From Ampelocalamus luodianensis (Eukaryota; Streptophyta; Magnoliopsida; Poales; Poaceae), in contig CM070640.1 in the NCBI GenBank assembly GCA_036346255.1, positions 37,691,238 through 37,755,237 of the forward strand: DNA of 64,000 nt, in the 5' to 3' direction. The translations under genes and the position numbers were made by a program. Of this stretch, positions 21,498 through 33,433 are shown in pieces; the stretch's first letter is position 1; each line of letters opens with the position of its first letter. The notes under the pieces are model-generated. The model searched no databases. It was not told the origin of the DNA and saw only the letters and a program-made list of their open reading frames with translations.

Positions 21498-22219
21498 TGT
21501 AATGGATCGGGTCCAAATATGCTTTTGTCTACCTACACAATGAATAAATCACGCACTTGCACCAACCCGCTTTCGTCCTCACTTCGTGTAAAACGATTAA
21601 TTTGGGTTGGATGCATTTGGAGCCTTGGGTTTATATGTTGGTGCTCATCTCTCTTGGCTAGCAATGTGGTACTGAACCACTTCTTGCTCACACTCACACT
21701 CATACAAAGGCCACAAGTGGGCTTGGGGTGTCACATACCCCCTCAAAGGATCGGACGTCTTCCTCAGCAACATACCCATGTTGGGGCTGATGATTACGAT
21801 CTCCCCCTTCTAGCACACGTCCGTACGTTCAGTGCCAGCACATATGCCATGTCATGTGCCCACTCGGAGCCCACACGCGCCATGCGTTATATGTTCACAC
21901 CCTTGACACGCACACGCTCGTGTAACTGTGAAGATCGACTCTGATACCATCTTATAACACCCTAGGTCCAAACATGCTTAGATATACCTGCACACTAGAT
22001 AAACCACTCACACCAACCTACTTACACTTCCATCCTCGCTTTGTGTAAAAAGATTAATCCGGGATTGGATGCCTTTGGGGCCTTGCGTTTATTCGTTGGT
22101 GCTCATCTCTCTTGCCTAGCAATGTGGTACTAAATCACCTCTTGCTCACGCGCGCGCACACTCATACATGGGCCACAAAATGGGATTCATCCTTTTTTTC
22201 ATGGGCTTGGGGTGTCACA
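21498..22219 (-). mobile_element. TRIM (terminal-repeat retrotransposon in miniature)
   Basis: Two direct repeats, 21498-21735 and about 21951-22219, share long blocks such as GGTGCTCATCTCTCTTG and AGCAATGTGGTACT, and end in GGCTTGGGGTGTCACA. On the minus strand both start TGTGACACCCC. Between them are only about 215 bases. These include the minus-strand primer site TGGTATCAGAGTCG (about 21936-21949) right behind the 5' LTR, and a G-rich polypurine tract (GAGGGGGTA, about 21736-21745) right before the 3' LTR. LTRs of about 240-270 bp, a primer site, a polypurine tract and no coding region define a TRIM. Possible 5-bp duplication: CTTCG / CTTTG. Confidence 0.75.
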
Positions 22220-22336
22220 CTTTGTTCCTTTCCAACGCACGACACGACCATGAATGGAACTTGCAAGAATCTATGGGCAAGAAACTTTGGATGTGATTTA
22301 TTCGATCTACAATCACTTTCAACAATTTGTTTATTA

Positions 22337-23003
22337 ATGCATAACACCCCGGCCCAGTACTGAGACCAGAATGTCACCTAAACTACTCTAGCTATCCATT
22401 TAAACCTTAACTCGCAAATTTTTTTAGTAAGCATGCATATAGTAAAAACCCATCAATGGGCCACAAGAGATAAATTAACTCAAAGTAACTGCACAATAAT
22501 AAAAGATCACATCTTGGTAACATATTACCAAGACAGCTTAGGGCATACGTGCCTGAGAAACGCCCAGGATACACACACTTGAGAAATGCTTGGGATGCCG
22601 CACCCAAGTCACACTTGAGATACATGCACTCAAGAAACACCGGGACCATGCTCCCATTACATAGGATGTCAACAATTAATAATAATCAACTACTATTGAG
22701 CAAGTAAGAATCCAATCAATAAACTAAGCATTTAATAGCACAAACTGAATTGAACTAATAATTAATCAACCAAAGTTCAAACTATCAATTCCAAGATAAT
22801 CAAGCCCACTCATGAATAAGTCCTGAATGAAATAATCATGTCACTGGATTATATTAACCAAGCTAATTGTTAATGACTGTGTGATTGAGGCATGTGATGT
22901 TCGTGTGCTACTCCATCCCATACGTGTCGCCATCAACGGTTACCCAAAAGCTAATTTAGATTGTTAGGGCATTCTAGGCTCAATGTTGGGCTGGGGTGTT
23001 GCA
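22337..23003. mobile_element. Possible non-autonomous DNA element with imperfect inverted ends
   Basis: TAACACCCCGGCCCAGTACTGAG at the left resembles, inverted, CTCAATGTTGGGCTGGGGTGTTG at the right. The interior is AT-rich with TTGAGAAA/CTTGAGATAC-like small repeats at 22540-22640. No coding sequence and no certain target duplication. Confidence 0.4.
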
Positions 23004-23099
23004 CCTGATCCGCGTCCCTAGGCCACCATATCGGCTCCCATGAAGATCACACCGAGCATATACGAACAACGTGCCCATTCGTCTCCCGTGAAGAACGCA

Positions 23100-23860
23100 T
23101 ACTAGTGTGGCAGCAAGACCAAATCGAAGAAAATCAAGGTGCCTCAAAAGTGCTAGACATACTCCATAGGAAAGCCGTTGGTCCCGGATACGCTCTTAGC
23201 CAGCCTTGGAATGGGTGCCGCTTCTTTGCATGCGTGGTACATGGGAAAGAACAACGAGACGAGGACAAAACACCCTTCATGTTTCACTGTCAAGTACACG
23301 GTGGGGCATTTTCTCCATGAGCCCGGCTTCTTCGTGGTGGGCTTCGATTACTTGTTCGATCTCTTCAACCTCGATGCCCGCGATGCCTCACTTTTAAGAT
23401 GCTGGATATTGTAAGTATGTACAATTATGGTCTACATTCATGTAATACCGGTAAATGCCATAACTCCTTGCTTATGTATAGACATATGTTCCTAGAAGCC
23501 AAACGAAAAAAAAAGAACCGATCGGTTTTCTCGACCTGCACTTGGTCTCTGAGCAATGCATCAACGACAATGCATCCTACGTTGAGGATTACGTAACAAT
23601 GGGACTGCATGCTCGTAGTGACAAGGAGTACTACTTCTACCATACAACCAGGTGTAAGTGCTTCACTCATTACTATACTCGTTGATTTGTACTTTATATG
23701 CAACACGGACTTTGTTTTAAGGACTACAGCGACATACATGTGTAGGTGGCACTGGATTCTAATTGTCATTGTACCAAAGTGGAATAAGGTAATATACCTT
23801 GATTCCCTAATCAAGAGCCAGCACGACTTCACACTTGTACAACAATTAATCGACAGGTAA
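23100..23860 (+). pseudogene. Ulp1-like (C48) cysteine protease fragment of a DNA transposon
   Basis: Exon-like pieces on the + strand read G-F-D-Y-L-F-D-L-F (about 23340-23400), then I-G-F-L-D-L-H-L-V (23520-23655), and then H-W-I-L-I-V-I-V-P with K-V-I-Y-L-D-S-L (23745-23857). The H-W-x-L-x-V and Y-L-D-S segments are the His and Asp regions of Ulp1-like proteases carried by plant CACTA and Mutator-like elements. The Cys region (C-G-x-Y) is not found downstream, where an LTR has inserted. Broken and partial. Confidence 0.6.
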
Positions 23861-23916
23861 ACTCATTTCATCCATAAATAACTTTATGTACCATTCATTT
23901 GCAATGGTTGTCGGCG

Positions 23917-25097
23917 TTCGGTGGCTCCTCGTCGATGGAGGATGGTACCAGCAGATAGCTAAGACTATTGCGAACGCAATGGTGTACTTACGGGCGGTTG
24001 AGGTCAACGGTGATGGCTGGTGGCGAGGTTTTGGCGGCGGAGAGCTTTGGTTATTGTCGGAAATACACGTCGGTGATGCTTCGGTGATGCGAAGAGGTTC
24101 TGGAGGTAGCGGCTGTGACAACAAACTTAGCGGATAGGTCAATGTTGACGAGGTGGCGATGGTGATGGCGCAATTCGAGATCGAAGAACTTTAGGAAGAA
24201 ACCCTAATTCTCAAATTACGATAGCGCTAGGGCTCTCGAGTTGAGGGGGCTTGGGGTTTCGTGGTGCGGAGCAGGCGATCCTAGGGGGCTATTTATAGGG
24301 GTTCGGGCGTGCCGAATTTGGAAACGCCCAAATCGAATCCGAGACGACACGAGATAGAGTCCGGGATTTTAGGAGATAGAAAACGATTCATAAGGAAATC
24401 GTTGCAGATATGGGTATGGGAGAATAGGAGACACGATTTGGTAACAAAATCCAAGAGGTTTTAGTTGGAAGATTTTCGTTGTCATTACGAGCTCGAACTC
24501 AAGTCATGGCAGACGAACGCAACGATTCTGCGAGGAAGACGACGCAGCGAGGACAAAACTGACATGTGGGCCCCACACGTCAGCGAGAGCAAGCGAGCGT
24601 GAATATTTGAACCGAGCGAAAGGTCACGTGGGCCCACCTGTCAGTGAAACGTGTTCACGTTCGGACTGGCCAAACGGGAAAGGGACACTGACATGTGGGG
24701 ACCACATGTCAGCGGAGGTGGGTGCAAGCGCGGGCGCACTGGGCCGCACATAGATGGGCCGGGATCAGAATAGGGTTGGTTTCGGCCCTTTCGGATTTCT
24801 AAGATTTCAAATAAGTTTTCCATTTTAGAAAATACTAGAAATTCAAGTGGAAATTAGAAAATAGCAAATAAACTCAGAAAAATTCTAGAAAAATATAGAA
24901 AATATATCCAAGCCCATAGGATCCAAATAAAATAGTTTTAACAATTGTTGATGTTGACATTAATCAATATTAAATTATTTTTATACTAAAAGTCCATATT
25001 AAGCTTGTTAATTATAATCGAATAAAACTCAAGGGTGAATTTTCAACTACTAACTAATTAAAAGATTTTTTAAAGCTCAGAAAATTGAGATGTTACA
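23917..25097 (-). repeat. Gypsy-type LTR on the minus strand (solo or truncated)
   Basis: Read on the minus strand, 25097 starts TGTAACATCTCAATTTT, very close to the start of the chromovirus LTR at 25791 (TGTAACATCCCAATTTT). A TATA box, CTATAAATAG, lies at about 24289-24298 on the minus strand, followed by GAGCCCTAGCG and AGGGTTTCTTCC typical of a transcribed leader. TGACATGTGGGCCCC motifs occur at 24540-24720. No primer site or coding region follows, so it is probably a solo LTR. The left end is uncertain. Confidence 0.45.
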
Positions 25098-25433
25098 TCG
25101 GGACGTGAAAGAGAAAGATGAAGGAAGTTCGTTGATAAGAAGAGAAGGACTCCGCGTGAACGTAATAATCTTGTCTGTTCTTGTTCTCAGCCGAATGTAG
25201 GCAACGTGTAGCTACTTGTTAGTTTAGCACGTATTTGGTGAATGTATGTTGAGAAATCGCTGGTTGCAATGTTTGAAATATTTGCAGTGATAAATCAGTC
25301 ATGTTGGAGCCCACAAGATTGAAAGTTCATTACGATGTTGGTACGGTTCGTGAAGGTTCATACGGTGTTGACCTAAGTGGTTTTCAGCAAGTCAGTATGG
25401 TACACCCGGATGTGGAGAATTCCTGAATAAAAA
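25098..25433. other. Transposon-like sequence between two LTRs
   Basis: No conserved domain is recognisable. Arg/Lys-rich short frames near 25110-25170 may continue the element that carried the Ulp1-like fragment. Confidence 0.3.
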
Positions 25434-25790
25434 ATGTCCTACTCTGGCTCACCGAAAGCTTCTCCTTGGACCCCGAGGTGTGCAGTGTTGTCATACATAG
25501 GCTTTGGAGTCGGTCTGCCACGCACATTCGGTGGGAGTTGACCAGACTAATGCGCACAGTTGCATGGAAGGGCTTTCTGGAAGGCTGCCGGCACCGTGGC
25601 TACGAGTGCGTGCTACTTGTGCAAGCATGTCCGAAGGGAGTTGTCAAAGGCCCTGCTGATGGCTATCATTGGGTTGGTGGGAGCAGCTCGGGCACGCAGC
25701 GCGTGGTTCATGAAGAAGGCACGGTGGCCGATGTTGCTGAGGCAGAAGAGGACGAGGTGACCGATGTTGCGGAGGCAGAAGAGGACGAGA
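25434..25790 (+). pseudogene. Coding-like remnant, family unknown
   Basis: From an ATG at 25434 a frame with coding-like composition (Ser/Pro-rich start, then an Ala/Leu/Arg-rich helix-prone part) runs to a TGA at about 25758, broken by two stops near 25533-25545. Another frame stays open from 25466 to the LTR and ends in two acidic repeats (V-A-E-A-E-E-D-E). The chromovirus LTR begins at 25791, so this is its target. I do not recognise the protein. Confidence 0.3.
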
Positions 25791-28700
25791 TGTAACATCC
25801 CAATTTTGGGCTTGTGTTTCAAATGTAAGAAAATGAGTAGAAATTAAAACTTTTTCTCACATCATGTATTTCCTATTTGTACTGAACAATTATTGTACAA
25901 GAAGTTATGGAAATACAAAGTCACAAGTCTTTTGATCCAAATCTTGAGCTTTAAAAAACAATCTTGTTAGACCTCTTGATCATCTCCTAGAAATATTTTT
26001 TTTCTGAGTTCTTGGGATGGTATGTGACCCCTCTGAAAAATTTCACAATTTTTAGAAATTGTTTGAATATTTTTGGAGGTCAGTCAAACCTATTAAAATT
26101 CTGGTCAAACTGTGGGCCAGCACCTTGTGGAATTTTTGGAGGAAAAAGTATAGCACAAAAACCTCTGGAAAATTTACACAAGGTCAATAACTCAGCTAGC
26201 AAGCTCCTGTAAAAATTTCATAATTTTTGGAGTAGGTTTGCTACCTCAAATAAATCCCCAAACTTCAAATAAACCTCAAAATTCTGGTCTGAGTCTGACT
26301 CGGACTCGAGTTAGACCCAGCCATTGGACTCGGTCGGGCCAGCCGCCCAGACCTCCTCGGGCTCGCTTCCCTTGGGCCGTTGGATCTTCATCCAGTGCCC
26401 GAGACCTCCCCTCTGATCTCAGCGCTTCGGGGTGGTCCAGACCACTGGATCTCCATCCTACGGTCAAGACCTCCCTTGGACCTCCCCGTGCGCTTGGACC
26501 TCCCCGTGCGCTCGGACCTCCTCTGCCTTGGGTGATCTGGGACGTCCAGGACCACCCCGATTGCATCAGGGACGTCCAGGACCTCCCTCAGCCCTGTTTC
26601 TCTTCCTCACGACCTCCCCGAGTCAGGTCATCATGGTTTTCCCGCACCTGTGCGTGTGTCAGTGTCAGAGCAGTTGGGAGCAGTGGCCTGTCACCTTGTT
26701 GGTCCTTCCCAACGCCTCTTTCTGCCATGCATTAATTGTGTCAGAGCCTAGCCCTAAAAGAAGTCATCCCCTACTTACCTGCCTTGTCAAATCTAGCATG
26801 TCCATTGGTTGGACTTTGGCGGTGTAATCGTGGTTGCGCTGTTCTGGCCTTGCTCCTTGGTCGCAAAAGACCCCGAGCTCCTCACTCTATCTTTAGACTC
26901 CTCTCCTCGCCCGCACCTCATTGTAGTCACTTGAGCTCATTTCTCAAAAACTTCGAGACCTCCATTGCTAGGCGTTGGAGCTCCTTGAAGCCATCCGAGC
27001 TCCAGTGGTCCCATCGAAGTTCTTGGCTTGTCAACTTGTCATCTTGATCACCTCAAGCTTTCTCTAACCTGCTGTGGTTAACCATCGCAGGGGTGGTCAA
27101 GTTGGGAGATTGCTTTTCGTGGTCGGGATCACCTTCTTCGTCCGCGCCGGCAAGCACTTCATCGCCGGACTTCTTCGACCATCTCCGAGCTCCTCCGACC
27201 TCCCTGGTCCCCTCTCTGCCCTCATGTGCCCATCCCTTAGCTTTGTTGCTGTTTTCTAAAGCTCGTGTAGTTTCGTAGTTGCCGTTTTAGCCTTCCTAGC
27301 CTATCTCCGGCTCGCTGGCGTTCAAGGTCGTCGCCGCCGGCGAGGTTGCCACCTTTAGCTCCGTGATGATATTGCGGTCCCATTCCAGTGTTTAGTTAGC
27401 GCCGGCGTGGTCCCTGTCGCCGGCGGCGAGCCGTTGAACGCGCTCGGGATTTTGCCGATGCAAACTCCCGTTTTTGTCATTTTCTTAGGACAGCATTAAT
27501 GCCCAATTATTGCTAATCATTGGGTGCATTAATCATGTCTTAAACTGTGCCGTGTGTCACCGACGTGTGGGCCATAGGCTTAGAATTAACATCCATAAGT
27601 CATAAATGTCCCTTTTAGATTCCTTTATTGCCAATCATGAGCAGCATTAATGTTGTCTTTAGCCGCCACCTTTTGTCGCTGTCCTGAGAACCCGCACCAT
27701 TAGAAGCACCTTAGACCTCCTCGGGTTGTCTTGACCGTCAATGACCTCCCCGGGACTAGATTTGGGCCTTAGATTCATTTCTAGGAAAACTCTAGTCCCA
27801 GGACCTTCCCATCGTTTGATCCCAGCCGTTTAAGAGCACCCCGATTTAGATCTGTGCGGTAGAACCTTTCTCGCGAAAACCTTAAGTCTCCGGACCTCCT
27901 AGAGTTAATCTTGACCGTGAAAGACCACTCTAGATTAGCTCTTAGCCGTCGATTCTCCTCTCAGAAGGTCTTTAGCCGCAAGACCTCCCCCTAGTTTTAA
28001 TCCTAGCCGTCCATGACCTCTTTAAACTCAATCTAAGCCGCTAGGACCACTCCTGCGCAAAAAGACCTCCCCTGGGTCATTTTGCAAAGACCACCCCTAG
28101 ACCACCCTCGGGGTCCTCTTTGTAAGAATCCACCCCTGGTCTTTTACAAAGAAAACCCCGCTCAGGACCTCTTAGGTGCAATCCTAGCCGTTCACGATCT
28201 CCCCAGATTTAGATCTGAGCGTTAGATCTCCTTTGTAAAATCCTTAGTCTCAGGACCTCCCTCCGCGTCAATCTGGACCGTTCAGGACCTCCCTAGGTCT
28301 AATCTGAGCCGTCCAGATCTTCTTTCGTTGAAATCCTATCGCATAGGACCTCCTCGCTTAGATCTTGGCCATCCATGACCTCCCTTGTGATATCTTAGCC
28401 GTTCAGGACCTCCCCTTGGAGATCTTAACCGTCTAGGACCTCATCCTTTAGATCCGTAGCTTTAGGACCTCCTCCTCAGGTCTAAACCGTTAGATTTAGA
28501 TCTAACGGGCTGGCTAGACCTCCCTCCGTAGATTTAGCCGTAGGACCTCCCTCTGGAGATCTAGACCGTTGGGACCTCCCCCGAGAGATCCTGACCGCCC
28601 CGACCTCCTTCCTTGGATTTAAAGCCTTAGGATCTCCCTTAGAGCTCTAGACCGTCAGATCTTGATCTAACGGTCACGACCTCCTTAGTGCGCTTGGAGA

Positions 28701-31219
28701 TCTTTCGCGTGCGCTGTGCATGCACTGCTCGTGGCCATTGGATCTAATCTCAACGGCCCAGACCTCCCCAGAGCGGGAGGAGGCCTTTTGTGCGCTGTGC
28801 TTCGAGGTCCGTGGCCTTGCGATGCAAGATCAACGGCCCACGACCTCTCCGGTTCCTTCAGTTCATTTGGACCTCCCGAGAGCTCAAATTTTCTAAGTCT
28901 TTTAATGTTTCAAATTTCAAAAGTGCATAACTTTGTCATTTTAGCTCCTTTTTGAATGATTCCAATTACTTTAGCTCTGTTATAGAATGAATTACAATCT
29001 GAGAATGAATTTAGGCACTATTATGTAGCAGAAAATGATATAAGCTGCAAGAACTTGTTTAATATGAAATGATTGTTTTGAAATTATCTCAAATTTGTAA
29101 AATACATAACTTTTTCTCTGTAAATCCAAACTGAGCAAACTCAACTTGGTAAAATTTATCTGTAGACATGCTTTAATATGAACTAGGCCTTGTCTTTATT
29201 CATGTTCCTGAAAAGTGATATATGCTAGTTTTAGAAATTAGAAAAATCATAACTAATTCATTATAACTCCAAATATTATAAGCTCAACTTTGCTGTTCTT
29301 AGGATGACCTTAGCTACCTACCATAAAAATTTCAGATTCCAGATCATTCTAGAAATTTTTGCCATGAACAGTAACCGAAATTAATTTAATTAGGATTTTT
29401 CAGGCTGAGAGAACTTAATTTAGCCATAACTTTTTCATGCTAAGTCCAAATGAAGTGATTCTTGTTTCTAAAATTGTCTAAAATCAACCTCTAGCTGCTG
29501 TATAAATTTCATGGGATTTGGATGTTCTTTGCTGTTGAGTTCCTTTTGGTGTTCTTCGTTCTTATTGGTTTTATCGCCTTTTCACGTTAGGTTCAAGAGT
29601 TTATTGAACTGAGCACTCCTCTCGCAGCAAGACCAATCCCAGCAAGGCAAGCAGTTTGATCATGTTAATCCCAGTATTTTAAGTATTTATGTTGTTTACA
29701 AATTCTACGTATGCATTGCTAGTTTGTGTTAAACTATTGTCGTTAGTTGACCTAGTAGATGCATTTCCTTAGCAAATGATTATTCTCTACTACCGTGAGC
29801 CTAGGTTATTGCTGTGATTAGGGCTCGTGGATGAGCTCTTGCCACTTAGTAGTTCGCGAATTAATTGCTTAGCTATGATTTGTTTCCGGTAGAAATGGGC
29901 GGTTATCGACTTGTCGATAACCTTGATCACATAAAACTTATTATGATCTATGATTTCAGCCTTGTGCCATGTCTACTTATGAAAACTAAAACTGAAAATA
30001 GAATAATTTAGACTTGGGCACAATGGTAAGACGGTGTGATTTTTGGGTGTGACTGGAATGGTGCCCGAGTCAATTAAGGACCGAACATCTTGTGAGTACC
30101 TGTTATCCGAGCAATTTGTGCGTGCTAACCACACTAGAGGGTATGAGACCTCTCTTGACTTAGTACTTTGGCGTGTATTGGCTTCGGGTCGTAGGGAGTC
30201 GCAGGAGGGATGGTGTTGGGAGCATTGCAGTGTCCGAAAGGCTTCCGTGATGGCCGGTTGTCTTCGGTTTGCAATGTAAGCGTATGGGTTTCTATCCATA
30301 CGAGCGGCTCGTAGTTAATACACAATATTGGAAAACGTCTCGTAGGACTTAGTCGTGTCGGCATACCTTCGGAAGTGTGCTTTGTGGCTTAAATGGCGGT
30401 CTGAAGTGTGCGTACATTGGTACACCCCTGCAGGGTTAAAACTATTCGAATAGCCTCGTCCTAGGTTATGGACACGCTTGGGTAAGCTTTTCAAGAGGTA
30501 GACTACAACCTTTTAATTAAAACTTGACGGGTGGTACGAATCTGGGATTCGTGCTATGTTGTGGTGGCTATTGGGATAGTCACTTCCAGGTGGTTACTTG
30601 TATTTATTATCCATTCGCTGTTATATTCAACATCAAAACAGATTTGCAAACTTGCTTTTAAATGTATTACATTATTGCAAATAAAGTTGGCTTTGTGCAA
30701 AATGAGACATATAATCTCCACTTAAATGAGCCTGCATGTAGCATATGAATAGGTATGCTATTCCACACGTCAGTCTTGCGAATACCTTTGTGTACTCAGT
30801 TATCTTGATTAAATGTATTTGTTGCAGAGGAAGAAGGTGAGCTTGAAGGGCCTCACTTTTGTGAGCTTTGTTATGGTAGCTTGCGGGGCGACTAGCTTGG
30901 TGGCCCGGTCGGTTGCCTTGTGGGTTGTGTTTGCTAACCAGTCGACTTTTGTTCTTAGCCATCTTATGGCACTTTTGTTTCCGCTGTCATTCTTGTATAT
31001 TGTGTCATTTGGCCGGTCGGCTCTTTTGTAATAACTTTACTTTATGTATGTCGTTGTTGAACTTAGTATTAATTGTTGTATGGAAATGATGTATGATTTT
31101 GTGATGATGAGCGTGCTGCACTGGGAAGCACATGTCCATCGAGGCTTTGGATATTTGATTAGTAATGCTAGAACCATATGGAGGTTAAGTATTACTAGTT
31201 AAATACCCGGGTCCTCACA
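25791..31219 (+). repeat. 5' LTR of the chromovirus, about 5.4 kb
   Basis: Begins TGTAACATCCCAATTTTGGG and ends ...GGTCCTCACA, four bases before the primer site. The first 965 bp are duplicated at 36279-37243. The rest has no second copy here because of a deletion, so part of the length could be a nested insertion, although no nested ends were noticed. Layout: AT-rich start, a GACCTCC-rich middle (26440-28880), then an AT-rich 3' part (28880-31219). Confidence 0.75.
26440..28880. repeat. Degenerate GACCTCC minisatellite-like array inside the LTR
   Basis: The heptamer GACCTCC (or GACCTCT, GACCACC, GATCTCC) recurs dozens of times. It is most regular at 27700-28700, where a loose 30-50 base unit of the form (T/A)GATCTnnnCCGTnnAGGACCTCC repeats with variable spacing. 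No open frame runs through it. Confidence 0.75.
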
Positions 31220-31223
31220 AAGT

Positions 31224-31236
31224 TGGTATCAGAGCC
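31224..31236 (+). promoter_or_regulatory. Primer binding site (tRNA-Met type)
   Basis: TGGTATCAGAGCC stands four bases behind the LTR end. This complements the 3' end of initiator methionine tRNA, the usual primer of plant gypsy and copia elements. Confidence 0.9.
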
Positions 31237-31893
31237 ATACTGACCGTAGAAACCCCTAGCTTGGTCGCCTTTAGGATATTTTGAAAACTTACTTTCAAAT
31301 GGTTCATGAAGGTTTAAGTAAGTTCTCAGATTTTACTCCTTACCTATCTTAGCTTGCTCATCTCACCTTGCTCTTGATTAGGTTTTGAAAAGGTTATTCC
31401 TCTCTTCCTTTCAAAAGCTAGTCACTTATCGATTAAATTTGGTTTGGAGAACCATGAGTGTTGTAAATTGAAAGGTTGGCTGTCCATTAGTGAGATTAGG
31501 AGCTCCTAGAGATGAAGAATTCGGCCAGGAGAGGGAAGGCAAAATCTGGACAGCTAGCTATTAATAGTATATAGTGCTGAAAATGAGAGGTAAATTCAAC
31601 TAAAACTTGTGGGACTAAAAGGGTAAGAAGTGATATGAGTTAGCTAAATACCTAACGCTCTATTAGGTGATTATACCTCGGTTTTTGGGCTGTTTAGAGT
31701 AGGGTTAAGTTCTGAAATTTTACCTTCCTAAACGGTTACTCGTTCTTTCCATACGGGTTATTCGTTTCGGGAAATTGATTTGGTGACTTCTGGTCTTATG
31801 CTCTTTTGTGGTTATTCTTGAGCCCTTTTAATTGAGTTTGGATTTCAGTGCTTTGGGTCTCGAGTTGTAGCTAACTTGTCTTACTGAAACAGG

Positions 31894-32650
31894 ATGGCAG
31901 GAGGAACTCGTAGTGGTCGGAACCAGCCAGGTAGTCCCGATGAGGAGCTTCCCCCTCCTCCGACCATGGCTGAGGTCCTTATGCAGATCGAACGCAACCG
32001 TTCGGAGGACCGCAGAGTGTTGGAGGTCATCGCGAGGAACACCTCCACCCCCTCTAGCGCCTCCAGATCTGGAGGTGGTGGACATCAGGCGCGTGGGGGG
32101 CTGGCGGAGTTTCTCCGTACTCAGCCTCCTACCTTCTCCAGGTCCGAGGATCCCCTGGACGCAGATGACTGGCTGCGTCTGGTTGAGCGGAAGCTCAACG
32201 TTGCTCAGTGCCAGGAGCAGGAGTGGACACTTTTCGCATCCCATCAGTTGGAGGGTGCGGTACTCTCATGGTGGGAGAACTTTCTCGCCATGCAGCCCGC
32301 GGGACACGTGGTCTCGTGGGAGGAGTTTAGGTCAGCTTTCCGTCGGGCCCATGTCCCCGCCTACCGATGAAGTCAAGAAGAAGGAGTTCCTTGCGCCAAA
32401 CAGGGCGCAAATCGTGGATCGAGTACCTCCATGAGTTCAACCATCTTGCGAGGTACGCTCCTGCTGAGGTGGCCACTGATGAGGCCAAGCAGGAGAAGTT
32501 CATGGAGGGCTTGTCTGAGGAGCTTCAGGACAAGATCTCTATTGTGGACTTCCCCGACTTCCAGACCTTGGTGGACAAGGCCATCATCGTCGAGCACAAG
32601 GCGAGAGCGCTGGGCGAGTCCCGCAAGCGCAAGTGGGAGGCCCAATGTCC
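31894..32650 (+). pseudogene. Chromovirus gag, frameshifted
   Basis: The ATG at 31894 opens 158 codons of a gag capsid region with D-A-D-D-W-L-R and Q-L-E-G-A-V-L-S-W-W motifs. The frame is lost at about 32365, where C-G-A-T-G stands in place of an expected extra G. It continues one frame over from 32367 with Y-L-H-E-F-N-H-L-A-R-Y-A-P, typical of the retrotransposon gag domain. Beyond 32640 many frame changes destroy the zinc knuckle and protease parts (32650-33430). Confidence 0.8.
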
Positions 32651-33433
32651 GCACAGCCGCCTTTGTTCGCCCTCGTGTTGGGCGGACCGTGGCCCGCCCT
32701 CAAACTTCCTACCGCCGAGGCCTTCGGCACCAGCTCCACGCCCTCCGCAGCCATGATTCGATCACGCGCGCTGCGATCCAGCGAGCAGGTGTTCCCGCAA
32801 CCCCGCGCCGACGCCACCGCTTCTATCGCACAACAAGGGCCACTATGCGAGTAGTTGCCCTAAGAAGATTGGGCGCCCCTCGTCCCAATGGAGGACGCGG
32901 GCAAGGAGTGGTCACCCACCGACCGAAGACCTGTGGCATGGGAGCGGCGAGTCAACCACATCTCGGTGAGGAGGCACGAGGCGCCCGATGTGGTGTTGGG
33001 TACGCTTCTTGTCAATTTACGCCATGCTACGCTTTATTTGACTCGAGCTTCGCATTATTTTATTTCGAGGTCGCTTGTCGATAGTGGTCTCCACTGTGTT
33101 CCTTTGGGGTTCCACTACTTATTCGCTCTCCGGTTCGGAAATGAGAGTCGACCAAGGATGCCGGACGCCCTATCCACATTGAAGGAGTGGGATTCTTGGC
33201 TAATCTTATCATACTCGACTCGCTACCGGATGTGATTCTTGGCATGGATTGGTTGTCCCAACACTTGGGGCAAATCGATTGTGCTAGGAAGATTGTCTAC
33301 CTCACCACCCTTCAGTGAACAGTTGGTTTTCACCGCACCGCAAGGGCCACATCTTTATGCCCTTGAAGCAAAGCCAAGATTGAGATTCGCGATGTCCCCA
33401 CTCGTGTGACTTCGCGGATGTCTTTCCGAAGAT

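Noticed and set aside
24250..24310. TATA box and leader on the minus strand considered as a host gene promoter
   Set aside because: It lies inside a sequence that starts like a gypsy LTR, and no conserved protein follows downstream on that strand.
27700..28700. Regularly repeated GACCTCC units considered as a CRISPR-like array
   Set aside because: Repeat units are degenerate and of unequal length, spacers are not unique blocks of fixed size, and the context is a plant LTR.
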